NCBI GenBank assembly: GCA_933822405.4
Contig: CAKOGP040000001.1
Coordinates: forward strand, 505,083 to 569,082
From: Cylindrotheca closterium
Taxonomy: Eukaryota; Bacillariophyta; Bacillariophyceae; Bacillariales; Bacillariaceae
Length of the DNA stretch: 64,000 bases
Reading direction: 5' to 3'
Part shown: positions 41,554-53,379 of the stretch, piece by piece
Layout: every line of letters starts with the position of its first letter
How positions within the stretch are numbered: position 1 is the stretch's first letter
The notes under the pieces: generated by a model
The model's input: only the letters and a program-made list of their open reading frames with translations
The model's database searches: none
Told to the model about the DNA's origin: nothing
Translations under genes and position numbers: made by a program

Positions 41554-42392
41554 ATGAATGAAATCGATTTCATGAATGATGTGATGGGGACTTCACAATA
41601 AGTTGCTGGGGGACAATGAAAATGGTCACTTTCATCTTTTTTTAGTGATATGAAAGTGAGGTGAGGGAAATTGGATAACGATTGATGGTTGTTTTACATA
41701 TGTTAAATGAAAATAAGTACGTGTTAATAGTTTAAACACTTTGGGGCACTGCGCAGTAGTGAAGGCGATATTATGTGGATGGTTCACTACCGTATGCTGC
41801 TTGTTTCAATCAAAGGTACTGTAGGTCGACTTTCTCAGTACTACACTGCCAGTCCTGCAGTATTTGTCGTCTCTTTGTTGGCAGAGTACCTGTTTGTAAA
41901 CCTGTTTATAAATCAAATACGACAGTCATTATTATCTCCAGGGTGGGTTTGAGGTATCCCCAACCTCTGTTGTACAACTATGCTGTCACTTGTCACTTGT
42001 CATTACTCTCTTTCCTCGAGTCAGTCCCGAGTGGTTTGGTGGCACGATTGTATGTCAGTGCGACATGGATGACCAAATCGATTCGTGCCATCACTCGTAG
42101 AGATCCGTATAGTTCCTACGGATGTGCGTTGAATCTCCGAATGTCGTAGATTTCTACAGACAACTGCACCAGACGAGCTGCAAAAAGACCCGCTAAGGAA
42201 AAAAGACCTACCTACGAACGAACACTAGAGAGATACGAGATACGATCTATCCCAGAGGTGAACAGAAAAACAAACAACAAATCCCAAACACACATGCAAG
42301 AACAACCAAATCAATCAATCTAAACCAATCTACCCACGCAAAATAGATTACAAGGATTAGACAATTGTTGCAACACAAACAACGCACACAAT
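41554..42392. other. Intergenic, 839 bp
   Basis: The longest gene-free stretch in the window, ahead of the giant repeat gene. It begins with a T-rich 3' flank and ends with a long A/C-rich leader (CAAACAACAAATCCCAAACACAC-type). No gene, hairpin or repeat of note is seen. Confidence 0.5.
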
Positions 42393-45300
42393 ATGGTGTC
42401 TTTAGACTCCCTTCTGAGCACTTGTCCTAAGGGTGCATGGGTGACAGAAGACGTGGCAGTGGAAGTCTTGGGCGTTGGTTCCGTCGATGCACTGCAAAAG
42501 AAATTCTCGGATGGAGGATTGGCACACGTACATGTCGATCATGGTTCTAGAGTCAAGGCTTCTCCGCCATTTGATCGGCACAAATATTTCTTTATTCAAA
42601 AGGAAGGAACCACCGCAAAACCCTCCGTTGGATTGGGAGAATGGTTAGACGTTTGTTCCAAATTGGAGTCGGGCGGCGCCGATTCTCTAGATGCGGGAGC
42701 TTCAGAAATCATCAAAAAGGTTACAAGTTCCACTAGTGCATCAGATGCCTTCAAGGCAATGCAAACGGTCAAAGCGATTCCTTCCAAAAGTAGTTTGCCG
42801 AAAGAATTTTCATCTGGATCCAAGAGCGATGGCTACGATTATGGCACGTCTGGTGGAGGAGGAGGATCAGGAAGCACCAAGGTTCCTAGCAAAGCCAAAG
42901 AAGGAGAGATTTACACACGAGCGGATGGAAAGAAGGTACGACGGATCAAGAAATCCAAAAGTGGAAGCGGAAAGTCTCTTGCGGGATTCTTGGATTCCAA
43001 CGAATCTACCAAGTCTTCCAAGAAAAAAGGAAGTCAATCGGTTGCCGGGGACGGTGAAATTTACATTCGAGCAGATGGAAAGAAGGTTCGTCGAGTCAAA
43101 AAGTCTAGTTCGAGTTCCGTTTCGGGTCCTCCTTCCTCCTCTAGCAGTAGCGTTGGCGGCGACAAGCAAGCCGAAAAGAAGAAATCTCTAGGTGGCTTTC
43201 TCGACTCTTCGGATCGTCCTCGTACCAAGTTTGGTGGAGCTGCGTCGGTCGCCGGAGATCAAATTGCTGTCACCAAGGAACGATCTTTGACAGGAGAAGT
43301 TTATGTCCGAGCGGATGGTAAAAAGGTGCGACGGGTCAAGAAATCCAGTGCCACCAAGGATCCCCTGGACAAGAAGGACAGCAGTGGCGGTGATAGCAAA
43401 AAGGATAGCAATGTGGAAATCATCACTCGACCAGACGGTACCAAGGTCCGACGTATCCGAAAAACAAGACCAAAGGCCAAGACTGAAGAGGATTCCACTG
43501 AAAAAACTGACACCTCTTCTTCCTCAAATGACGACAAGGAGAAGCCTCAAAAGGACAAAAATCTCATGAAATTTCTAGAGCAGGGCAGTGGTCCGGCCAA
43601 GAAAAAGGGTTTTTCGGGTAGTCACTCTGTCGCTGGAGACCACAATATTCAGGGAGAAATTTACGTGAGACCGGATGGAAAGAAAGTTCGAAGAGTCAAG
43701 AAACCGAAGCCACTTTCTTCGGCAGCAGGAGCTACTGTGGCCGCGGACAACAATCCAGAAAAGAAGGATAAACCAGAGACAGAGATATTCACACGTCCGG
43801 ATGGAACCAAAGTCAGAAGAATACGCCGGACAAAGGCCAAAGATGACTCAGACACTGGTGACAAAAAGTCGCTGGGAAGCTTTTTTGATTCCAAGCCAAA
43901 AACCAAAGCCAAAATGGGTGGTTCCGCTTCGGTGGCAGGAGATATGATTGCCTTGGACAAGAGTAAATCCCTCACCGGAGAAGTCTACGTTCGAGGGGAT
44001 GGAAAGAAGGTTCGACGTGTCAAGAAGGCATCGACGGAAAATAAGTCGGATGCGGACAAGGACAAAAATGTCGAAATTATTACTCGTCCAGATGGTACCA
44101 AGGTTCGAAGGATCCGAAAAACCAAACCAAAGAAGAAGGAAGAAGGTGGCGGTGGTGGTGGTGGACCAGCATTGGGAGGTTTCTTGGATAATCAAGTCAA
44201 AAAGAAGGTGAAGGGATCTTCGGCAACGGTGGGCGGAGACATTGTGAGCAGGAAAGAGATTGCCCCATTGAGACCATTGTCGGGTGAACTTTCCAAGAAA
44301 ATACCGGCACCTGCTCCTAAACCAGCAGCGCCAGCACCAGCTCCAGCTCCAACTCCAGCACCAGTACCAGCACCCGTGAAGGAAGAAGAAAAGAAGAGCG
44401 GCGATTCCGCAGCCACGACACCTGCAGCCNNNNNNNNNNGCAGCCACGACACCTGCAGCCTCCGCTGAAGACGAAAAGAAAAAGACGCTCGCAGGCTTCT
44501 TGAGTCGGATGACCGATAAGCCCAAACCAATGCCGCAAGGAAGTTCTTCAGTTGCTGGAGACCAAATTGCAGTTGACAAGAGCCAGTCTCTGACGGGAGA
44601 AGTGTACCTGCGTGCGGATGGAAAAAAGGTCCGACGTGTCCAGAAGGTATCTGCAGTACAACCGGGAGATCAGGTTGAAATTATCACCCGTCCTGACGGA
44701 ACCAAGGTTCGTAGAATCAAACGAGTCAAGCGACCAGCAGGTCAGGCACCTGCAGCTGACAACAATGTTCGAGGAGTTACGAACGCCAGTCTCAATAAGG
44801 GTTTGGGCAAATTCTTGAACACAGCTCCTGGTGCCAATACCAGCACACTTGCTGGAAGTGCTAGTGTGTCGGGGGATATGCTGCACAGAAATCCAGCAGA
44901 GCAACAGGGAGAAATCTTCGTTCGACCCGATGGGACCAAGGTTCGAAGAATTAAGAAGTTCGTCTCAGCCGCCACCGGGGCCCCGGTTCAAAGAACGAAG
45001 GATGGCGAAGAATACGAAATATATACTAGGCCGGATGGAAAGAAAGTGCGTCGTATCAAACGCGTGGTTAAAAAAGGGCCTGATGGACAAATTCTACCAG
45101 CCGGTGCCAAGCCTGGTGGTGCGGCTACAGTTGCCGGAGGTGTTGCACCGAAACCTCTCGCCACCGGTGCTGCTACGGTGGCAGGAGGTGTCGTCAAAAC
45201 CTCTGCCACTCCTGAAATCGCCCCTGTAAAACCTCCAGCTCCAGCGGGTCCTGCTGTATCCAAATTGAATGCAGCAGACGAAGAAACGGCCTCTCAATAT

Positions 45301-48300
45301 CGAAAGATGCTCAAGATGGGAATGCCTGACGGTGCTGTACAACAAAAGATGCTTGTCGATGGAATTGCCCAACATATCATCAACTCTGTCATTGCAAGGG
45401 AACAACCTGGAGCAGGTGGAGCTCCAATACCGGCAGCTCCAGCACCGGCTCCAGAACCAGCTGTCAAGTATTCCAAGCTATCTGCTGCCGATGAAGAAAT
45501 AGCAGGGCAATACCGCAAAATGCTCAAGATGGGTATGCCAATGGGAGCAGTCCAACAGAAAATGCTTGTGGATGGCGTAGCACAACACATTCAGGATTCA
45601 ATTGCCAACGGAGAAGTCCCAGCCCCAGCAGGAAGCGCTCCTGCACCAGCTCCTGCACCAGCGCCAGCACCAGCACCAGCAGAGCCTGCTGTCAAGTACT
45701 CCTCATTGTCTCCTGCCGATGAAGAGATTGCAACCAGATTTAGGAAAATGCTCAAGATGGGCATGCCAATCGGAGCTGTTTCACAAAAGATGATTGGTGA
45801 AGGTGTTGCACAAAACATCCAGGACTCGGTTGCTAACGGAGAAGTTCCGAGACCAGCTGGAGCAGCTCCCGCTCCAGCACCAGCCGCAGCAGACCCAGGT
45901 GTGAAATATTCATCACTATCCCCTGCAGATGAAGAAATTGCAACAAGATTCCGAAAAATGCTGAAGATGGGAATGCCAATTGGAGCTGTTTCGCAGAAGA
46001 TGATGACCGAAGGCGTTGGACAACACATTCAGGACTCTGTTGCTAATGGAGAGGTACCAAAACCAGCAGGAACTCCTGCACCAGCTGCGGCAACTGGAGG
46101 CCCAGGCAAGATGGGAATGATTCCAGATGGAATGGTCTTGGTTCCAAAGGATCAAGCTTCAGTGCCAGAAGACATGGTGATGGTACCGAAATCCCAAGCT
46201 GATAGAACGATTCCAGAGGGTATGGTGGCCACTGACAAGAACAATACTGTCCCAGATGGCTTCGTACTTGTCCCTAAGGACAAGGTTAGGGGTACAGGTG
46301 ACGATCTTGTGTTGGTCAACAGGAGCCAAGTGAAGGACAGCGAACTGTACCTTGGAAATAAGGATGACAAAGATCTCAAGAGTGGAGTTGCAGAAGATGA
46401 CCAGATCAAGGACGCAAGGGGTGCCAATGTCTTTTCCTTCGATGATCTACCAGATCGGGTGGAGCAGTTGAAGCGAGAAGGAAAGACCTTTCTTCTTCAA
46501 GCTCTGCCGGACGATGCAGACTTGCAAAATGACTTTATCAAGAAGAATCTGCTGCCGAAAGATATCAGGGCCGCACCAGCACCAGCGCCAGCACCACCAC
46601 CGGCTGCAGCCAAAAAGAAGGAGGAGAGCAAATCAAGTATTGCGGAAATCCTTGCTCAAATGTCCACCATGGGTGGTGACTTTGACGCTGAGAAGATGGG
46701 AGAATTGCTTGAAAAGCTTGAGGAGTCAGAAAAGAGACAAAAGAAACTTGAAAAGCAGCTCGCAGCAGCTGGTGTCAAAATTGCTGAAGATATTGACTAC
46801 GATGTCTGTCTCAAGAAGATTGGCGAGATCGGAAGGAGAATGGGAGAGATCGGAAGTTCCGATGTTGTGCATCCTGATAAGGACGAACAAAATAGGTTGC
46901 GTGAGGAATATTTCAAACTCGAACAAGATATGGAAAAATACAGTAACGCTTTGGTCTTGACTGATGAATACATTGCCGAACAAAAGCGAAAAGAGATAGA
47001 ATGGGACGAATCGAATTTACAAGATAACATCGACGCATTGAAGAAGCTTCGCCGTCACATGCCCGTTGAAGTCAGAAACATGAGTGAAGCCCAGCTCACC
47101 AACGAACCGTCGCCGAATGGAAAATATCTTCCTGCAGGCACTGCCAAGAAGTTTAAGCGTACAAATGTGCTTCAAGTCATTCGACGTGATCCCGATGATG
47201 TTGTGAGAATGCACCCTTCCACACTGGAAAACATGCGTGTGACTGGTCTAACATTGACAGAGCGTCGTGCCGTTTACGAGCACGTTAGAGGTATTGCACC
47301 TGTTTGGGAAGCTGGTAAAGCTGAGAAGATGACAGAGCGAAAATGGACATGGTTCAACATGATGAAAAATAATTTCAAGGAGAATTTGGCGTCATACAAG
47401 CGCCATGTTGCTCAGTATGGTCCCCCAGGAGCCCACCCTTACGCAACCAGAGCCAACCCCAATGAAGGTTGTCCTTTGCTAGGAAAGCAATGTCCTTTGA
47501 AGGCCGATAAACTCATTGATTACGATGGCGACTATGGGTGGACTGATGAAGCGGTCTACGAAGTTTCTGATGTCAAGAAGGCTGACGTTGAAGATTCCGG
47601 TGCAAGAGCCAAGGCCGAGGCACTTGAACTAATGAAGGAGAAGAAGGCCAATGAACGCGCCGACGCACTCAAAAAGCACTACAAAGGAAAATTATTGCAA
47701 GTTTCGAAGGCCAATGGAAGTTGTGAAAGTATGGATGAAATTATGGATAAGTGTGAATACGGCATGGAGAAATGGATTGAAGATATTCTTGATTTAGGTG
47801 ATGACAAGTCAAAAATAACAGACGATGTGAAGAAGAAGGAACTCGCTAAATTTACCGATGTCATGAATGACTGTAAGCTGGGTATATACGATATCTGTGG
47901 AAGATCAGGTATGCAATTGTCTGGTAAGAAGACAAAGGACCAAAAGCCAGATCCTCGCAGTTCCCTGGAGTGCTTGTTGGCCGAAGAGGTTCAAGAAACA
48001 TTTGAGATCTTTGCAACCTTTGTCGAAAATCGTATGAAGAAGACCGAGATCATGGACACGAGGATCAAGAACACAACCAACGACTTGAGAGGCCTGCTGG
48101 CAGAGTTGCATGAAAGAAATGTCAAGACTCTTGCTGCCCTTGGTGTCGAAAAGGGAGACCGTTCGAGAGCGCTCAAGACTGAAGCTACCATTACAAAGGA
48201 AGCAAAGGAGAAGATCGCTGCAAGAGCCCCACCACCAGAGCCCGAAGGCGGCGGCGGCGGTGGACCACCAGGAGGTATGCCAGGCCGTGGAGGCGGCGGC

Positions 48301-48945
48301 GGTCGTGGTGGGTTGCTGGATGCAATTGGAAGAGGCCGTGGCCGTGGTGGAGGCGGCGGTCGTGGCGGATTGCTGGATGCAATTGGACGAGGTCGTGGCC
48401 GTGGTGGAGGCGGTGGCCGTGGCGGATTGTTGGATGCAATTGCTGGAGGAAGAGGAAAAGGCCGTGGAGGCGGTGGTGGCCGTGGTGGCTTGCTTGACGC
48501 CATTGGAGCAAGAGGACGAGGTGGAGGCCGAGGAGGTGGCGGCGGTGGCCGTGGAGGCTTGCTGGTAAGTTCCTTTGCGTTACAGATTTATCGATTTTGT
48601 CCACCCACGAGAACAAAAACTAACCATTTTCTCACCCTTACTGTACTCTGATGCGCAGGATGCCATCTCTGCAAGAGGAGCAGGAGGCCCCAAACCTGGT
48701 GGTGGTGGAGGCCGCGGGGGTCTATTGGACGCTATCTCGGCACGAGGAAAAGGTGGAGGCCGAGGAGATGGCGGTGGAGGGGGCCGAGGAGGTCTCATGG
48801 TAAGTTTCCATTGCATTTTTGGAGAAACTGTGTCGACTGGAAACACAATTCCCTACTTTACGGTTCCTTTGTCAATAGACACTAACGCACCTTTTCTTTC
48901 ATCGCATCATAGGCCGCTATTGCTGCAAGAGGAGGCGGTGGATAG
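42393..48945 (+). CDS. Giant repeat protein, putative actin-assembly scaffold (crosses an assembly gap)
   Basis: Exons are 42393-48564 (interrupted by 10 Ns), 48659-48799 and 48913-48945. About 2104 residues result if the gap is an artefact. In order: an N-terminal domain of about 100 residues; twelve basic repeats GE-I/V-Y/F-x-R-x-DG-x-KVRR (42904-45070) interspersed with SVAGD and KSL-x-GFLDS motifs; Ala/Pro linkers; four segments with KMLKMGMP-x-GAV-x-QKM (45262-46050), resembling CCDC53/WASHC3 and formin-associated motifs; a PxGMVxVPK repeat; a coiled coil; an unrecognised Trp/Cys-containing domain of about 170 residues; a helical region; and seven Gly/Arg-rich RGGLLDAI repeats that look like WH2 actin-binding motifs. 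Function as an actin nucleator or scaffold is inference. No signal peptide or TM is seen. Confidence 0.75.
42904..45070 (+). repeat. Twelve DG-x-KVRR repeats within the giant gene
   Basis: Each copy is about 15-17 codons, with consensus (G/V/T/Y)E(I/V)(Y/F/I)(x)R(A/P/G)DG(K/T)KVRR(I/V)(K/R)K. Eight copies lie before the gap and four after it. Two subtypes alternate: GEVYVRADGKKVRR and VEIITRPDGTKVRR. Nucleotide spacing is irregular, with low-complexity spacers carrying SVAGD and GFLDS motifs. The repeats are strongly basic. Confidence 0.9.
44409..44460. other. Assembly gap: 10 Ns flanked by identical 21-bp sequences
   Basis: Ns occupy 44430-44439. The 21 bases before them (44409-44429) are identical to the 21 after (44440-44460); both begin GCAGCCACG and end CCTGCAGCC. 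Both read AATTPAA in the frame of their own side. The frames differ by one base across the Ns. Removing one copy plus the Ns (31 bases) puts both sides in the same frame and gives uninterrupted coding sequence. So it is most likely an unclosed contig overlap, not a mutation. Confidence 0.93.
45262..46050 (+). repeat. Four KMLKMGMP-x-GAV repeats
   Basis: Four tandem units of about 60-70 codons. Each has a DEE-helix (ADEETASQYRKMLKMGMP, ADEEIATRFRKMLKMGMP) then GAVxQKM and a (V/A)QHIQDS-x-ANGE ending, joined by PAPAPAP linkers. Copies 3 and 4 are almost identical, suggesting recent duplication. Confidence 0.9.
48291..48942 (+). repeat. Seven WH2-like RGGLLDAI repeats
   Basis: Four complete copies in exon 1 (RGGLLDAIGRG twice, RGGLLDAIAGG, RGGLLDAIGAR). 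The fifth and seventh copies are each split by an intron after GLL/GLM. The fifth and sixth read DAISARG and the last AAIAARG. Spacers are Gly/Arg (GGGGGRG). They are GC-rich, unlike the rest of the window. Confidence 0.9.
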
Positions 48946-49448
48946 ACTCAAATGTCCACCAAGTTCCCTTTTTGAAACCATACGAGAATACTACTCGAAA
49001 ACTGCCTATCATCAATCATTACGTTTTGTCTCTTTCTTAAAAGTACTACCACACTATTAGTGTTACAAATGTTTATTATTCTATCATATCATCTTTCTTT
49101 TTTATCATTGCTCTTGCAGACTACTCGCAGTAGGTGGAGTTCCCTATGGTAGTACCGCAAATAACGACGAGGAGGGTTGGAGACGGCGATGAGGTTTTTT
49201 TCTGAGACTTGAAAGTGCTCGCTCACGCACTCCAACGGTTCAAAATTGCAGTACGAGCAAGTCGGGCATAAGCGTTTACTTTCAACGTACCGCTGTGTAC
49301 CCAAAGGTACGGTTTGGCAGCACGTGTCGACCAAGGAAGTCCAACGAGCCACACACACAACTTCCACGCGTACAGACGAAGGCACGTCAAATTTGAATAA
49401 TTGCTGCATTGCTATTTCTATGCATTTCTTGGAACTACCACCACCACC
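48946..49448. other. Intergenic, 503 bp
   Basis: 3' flank of the giant gene and promoter/leader of the Ca2+-ATPase. It ends in CCACCACCACCATG. A small ORF runs through the leader and has no domain. Confidence 0.5.
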
Positions 49449-52400
49449 ATGACTAGCCAAGAAAAACAGTCCTTGGATGAGAAGGCCACTTCCATCAAGG
49501 ATCTTGCCAAGCTCATCAATGAACCTCAATCACTGCCCTTGAATCTTGAGCACTTGAAGGCTGCTGGAGGTGTCACTGGTCTTTTGAAGCTCTTGGGCAC
49601 TAACGCGGATTCCGGTGTGGAGGAAGAGACTGTGGAAGAACGCCGTGCTCTATTTGGCTGCAACACACTGCCATCAACTCCTAGAAAGTCGTTCTGGCAA
49701 CTGTTTGTAGATACTTTTGATGATGCAACTCTGCAAATTCTGATTGTGGCCGCCATTGTTTCCTTAATTATTGGAATTTACGACAACCCATCAACGGGTT
49801 ATGTTGAGGGTTGCGCCATTTTGGCGGCCTGTCTCATTGTTTCAGTCGTTACCGCGTTGAACGACTATCAAAAGGAGACACAATTTAGAGAGCTTAGTGC
49901 TGTGAATGACGAAGTGGATGTTAAGGTGTTTCGTGCAGGAAAATTCACAACTATTCCTGTGGGGGACATTGTTGTTGGGGACATTGTTTCTCTTGACGCT
50001 GGAGATGACATTCCTTGTGACGGTGTCGTTGTTGCGTACGATGGCTTTGAAGTTGATGAATCTGCACTTACTGGCGAACCAGAAGAAATTAGCAAAGATG
50101 CAGAGAATGATCCATTTGTTCTTTCAGGATGCACGACAGTCGCTGGAACTGCTCGGTTTGTTGCCATTGCGGTTGGAAAGAATTCACAGTGGGGTATTAT
50201 TAAGAGCCATCTTGAAAAGGAACAAGATGAGACCCCTTTGCAAGAAAAGCTCGATGATATGGCGGCCATGATTGGAAATGTCGGTATTGGTGCGGCAGCT
50301 GCAACCTTTGTCGCCATGATGTGCATCAAGATTTTCATCAACCCTGAATACCTTCATGATGTTACTGTTTTTCACCATGCATTGGAGGCATTCATCATTG
50401 GAGTTACGATTGTTGTCGTGGCTGTTCCTGAAGGTCTTCCACTTGCCGTCACCATTTCCTTGGCCTTTTCCACCAAGAAAATGCTTGCTGATCAGAATCT
50501 TATCCGTGTCTTGGCAGCTTGCGAGACCATGGGAAATGCTACTAATATTTGCTCCGACAAGACTGGAACTTTGACAGAGAACAGAATGACTGTTGTTGAA
50601 GGTATCTTTGCCAACACAAAGGATATCAATTGTGTCAACCCACTTGCCATTTCCGTCAATGCCATTGAGATTATCCTTGAGTGCATTGCCTGTTGTTCCA
50701 CTGCGCGTGTTTTGCCTCCTGCACCTGCCCATTCCATCAACTCTGATGAAGTCGTTGACAGTCGTCCAAAATTGATTGGAAACAAGACCGAGGCTGCTAT
50801 GCTGCTTCTTGCCAAATCCTCTTGGGGAAACAATGATGATGTTGACCAACGCCGTGAAAGCGCCAACTTTGGAAAGGATGGTGGATCTAGATTGTTCCCA
50901 TTCTCTAGTAAGCGCAAGAGAATGACAGTCTTGGTGAACAAGAACAACAGCTGGACATTGTATCACAAGGGTGCTGCTGAAATCGTCATGGAAAACTGTA
51001 CTACATACATGGATGTTGATGGCTCTGAAAAGCAAATGACTGAAGAAAAAAGAGAATTTTTCAAGAGAGTTATTGCCGAGTATGCCAGCAAAGCATTGCG
51101 TTGCGTTGCTCTCTGTCACCGCAAAAAGATTGAGACCGTAGTCAAGACTGACTTTTCCAAAATTAGCTTGGCCGAAACCGAAGAGAAGCTCGAGAAGAAG
51201 ATGTGTCTCAACTCTCTTGTCGGTATTGCAGATCCTCTACGAGAAGATGTTATTGGTGCTGTTGCAACCTGTCAAAGAGCTGGTATTTTCGTTCGTATGG
51301 TCACTGGTGATAATATTGAAACTGCTCGTGCCATTGCCAAGCAGGCTGGTATCTTGACTGAAGGTATGTCTTTCTGTTGCACCATGAAGAAAGAACAACT
51401 AAGAAATTGGTGCTGTCTAACCGTTGCCTTTTCTGTCTCGAAATAGATGGTTTGTCAATGACTGGAGATGAATTCAGAAAGCTCACTCCTGCTCAATTGG
51501 ACGAGATTCTTCCAAGACTACAAGTTCTTGCCAGATCAAGTCCCGAGGACAAACACATCCTAGTGCAACGTCTCAATGGAGGGCTCATGCCCGCAACCAA
51601 AGAAGAATGGGACGAAGTCCATCCTGGAAGAGACTACGAAACAGAGAGAGACCTTCTTTTGCCGGGATACAAGCAGGAGTGGGATGAAAGCCGTGATGGT
51701 GTTGGAGAAGTTGTTGGCGTCACTGGAGATGGTACAAATGATGGTCCAGCTCTAAAGGCTGCCGATGTTGGTCTTTCCATGGGTCTATCTGGGACTGATG
51801 TCGCGAAGAAGGCTTCTGATATCATTATCATGGATGATCGTTTCTCGTCAATTGTCAAGGCAGTGCTTTGGGGTCGCTCTGTCTTTGACAATATTCGCAA
51901 ATTCCTTCAATTTCAACTTACTGTCAATGTCGTTGCTTTGACAATCACATTTCTTTCTGCCCTCATCGGCTACAACCCCCCTTTGAATGCTGTTATGATG
52001 CTTTGGGTGAACCTCATCATGGACACGATGGGAGCACTAGCCCTTGGTACCGAGCCACCTCAATTGGAGCTTCTTGAAAGACATCCATACCGAAGAAATG
52101 CAAGTTTGATCAGTCGCCCAATGTGGAGAAACATTTTGGTCCAAGCCACGTACCAGCTGTCGCTCCTTGTTTATTTGCTGAACAAGGGTCCTGAACTTTA
52201 TGATTGTGAAGATGGTTCAACGCGACACTTCACCATTCTTTTCAATGCATTTGTCTTCTGCCAAGTTTTCAACGAATTCAATGCCAGAGAGATTGGAGAT
52301 ATATTTGATCCCTTCCATGCTCTTGACAAATCGCCAATGTTCTTGTTCGTGATTGGATTCACTTGTTATGCTCAATGGCTCATTGTCGAATATGGCGGAG

Positions 52401-52660
52401 ACTTTACACAAACAGCTCCTTTGTCCATGTCTGAATGGCAATGGACTGTGGGATATGGAGCCTTGTCTATCCCAATGGGTTACTTCATGCGTTTAATACC
52501 CGTCAGCGAAGATCCTGATTCGTTTGCAGGATTGCCGGAAAAGGGTGAAGTGAAGAAGGACAATTCTCATTTGAGGGCAACCTTCTTTGCATTTTTGCCC
52601 ATTATTGCTGCACTTGTGTATCAGCTTTCCTACGAAGTCGAGGAACTAAGAGAGCATTAA
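49449..52660 (+). CDS. P2B-type (PMCA-like) calcium-transporting ATPase
   Basis: Two exons, 49449-51363 and 51447-52660 (donor GTATGT, phase 1), encode 1042 residues. It pumps Ca2+ out of the cytosol. Visible are the PMCA motif PEGLPLAVTISLAFS in M4, the phosphorylated Asp370 in CSDKTGTLTENRM, KGAAEIVMENC, the hinge VTGDNIETARAIAKQAGI and TGDGTNDGPALKAADVG, and M5-M10 with NVVALTITFLSALIG and MLWVNLIMDTMGALALGTEPP. The intron interrupts the hinge. An insertion of about 35 residues (about 51570-51705, including MPATKEEWDEVHPGRD) lies between DKHILVQRL and VVGVTGDGTND where animal PMCAs have about 10 residues. The C-terminus is short, so no long C-terminal calmodulin domain exists; autoinhibition, if any, would be N-terminal. 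Membrane location (plasma membrane or vacuole) is not readable. Confidence 0.93.
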
Positions 52661-52882
52661 AAATATAGAAAGCGACTTCAAATACATGGGTAGTTCTGAA
52701 GTGTCATAGCTTTCGATTGATTGATTCGCACGATTCATCAAGATTCAACAAAACATGTGGAGATTCGAAGGACAATAACCACCAGAATTTGACCGACTTT
52801 TTGCAACCACAACGAAATCGAAAGTTGTGTAAAGACAAGAGATTACCTGAATCTACTACACGTACCTAAGCAATCAACCACA

Positions 52883-53379
52883 ATGACAGGCGAAGGGAAA
52901 CAAGCGGAATCAAAATTTGCAAAACATGCAGAATCAGACTCTGCATTGGCACCAGAAAAACAATCGGAGGAAGTGCCGAAAAGGAAGAAGGGTATGGCGA
53001 TAGCTGGTAAGTTACTGTCGGATCGTAACGAAGTACAAGAATGATCCCACTAAACGTTTAACTCTTGTTTTCAGGACGATTTGCTGTGTTTATAGTTTTT
53101 CCTTGTATTGTCGGGGGTATTAGTTTGACTATTGCCATTATCGAGCAACGGAGAAATTCAGATTATGAACTCAATATCGACAGGGATTTCATGTATCCGT
53201 TCGTGCTGGCGTTGTGCCTCACAATGGTCGTAGGCTTCCAAACCAAGGGATTCACAAAGGATAAACCTGAACCACTTGTCTCATGGCCAAAAGTAAAGAA
53301 GCAACGGAAGGTCGTTCACAAGTACGTGGTCAAGGGGAAGGAAGAGGAAGAAGAACAAAGCGACAAAAAGAATGACTAG
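52883..53379 (+). CDS. Small membrane protein, 142 residues
   Basis: Two exons, 52883-53006 and 53075-53379 (donor GTAAGT, phase 1). The first ATG is in CACAATGACAGG. The N-terminal 40 residues are hydrophilic and Lys/Glu-rich (VPKRKKGMAIAG). A hydrophobic segment (FAVFIVFPCIVGGISLTIAI) and a second (FMYPFVLALCLTMVVGF) follow, then a basic/acidic C-terminal tail. Two-pass protein of the ER or mitochondria type, not recognised. It follows the Ca2+-ATPase by only 222 bp on the same strand. Confidence 0.62.

Noticed and set aside
41775..42149. 124-codon ORF upstream of the giant gene
   Set aside because: Begins at GTG, has no ATG of note, and no domain; likely leader or promoter.
43848..44579. 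Minus-strand ORF crossing the N-gap
   Set aside because: Translates through unknown bases and is antisense to the repeat gene.
47991..48503. 170-codon Pro-rich minus-strand ORF
   Set aside because: Mirror of the Gly/Arg-coding repeats of the giant gene (GGN/CGN codons read as CCN/NCC in reverse).
42904..48942. CRISPR-like regular repeats
   Set aside because: Repeats are in frame, diverge at third positions and encode peptide motifs with irregular spacing; they are coding repeats.
51301..51446. Possible split of the Ca2+-ATPase into two genes
   Set aside because: A GT-AG intron at 51364-51446 restores the conserved segment between ILTE and DGLSMTG in one frame.
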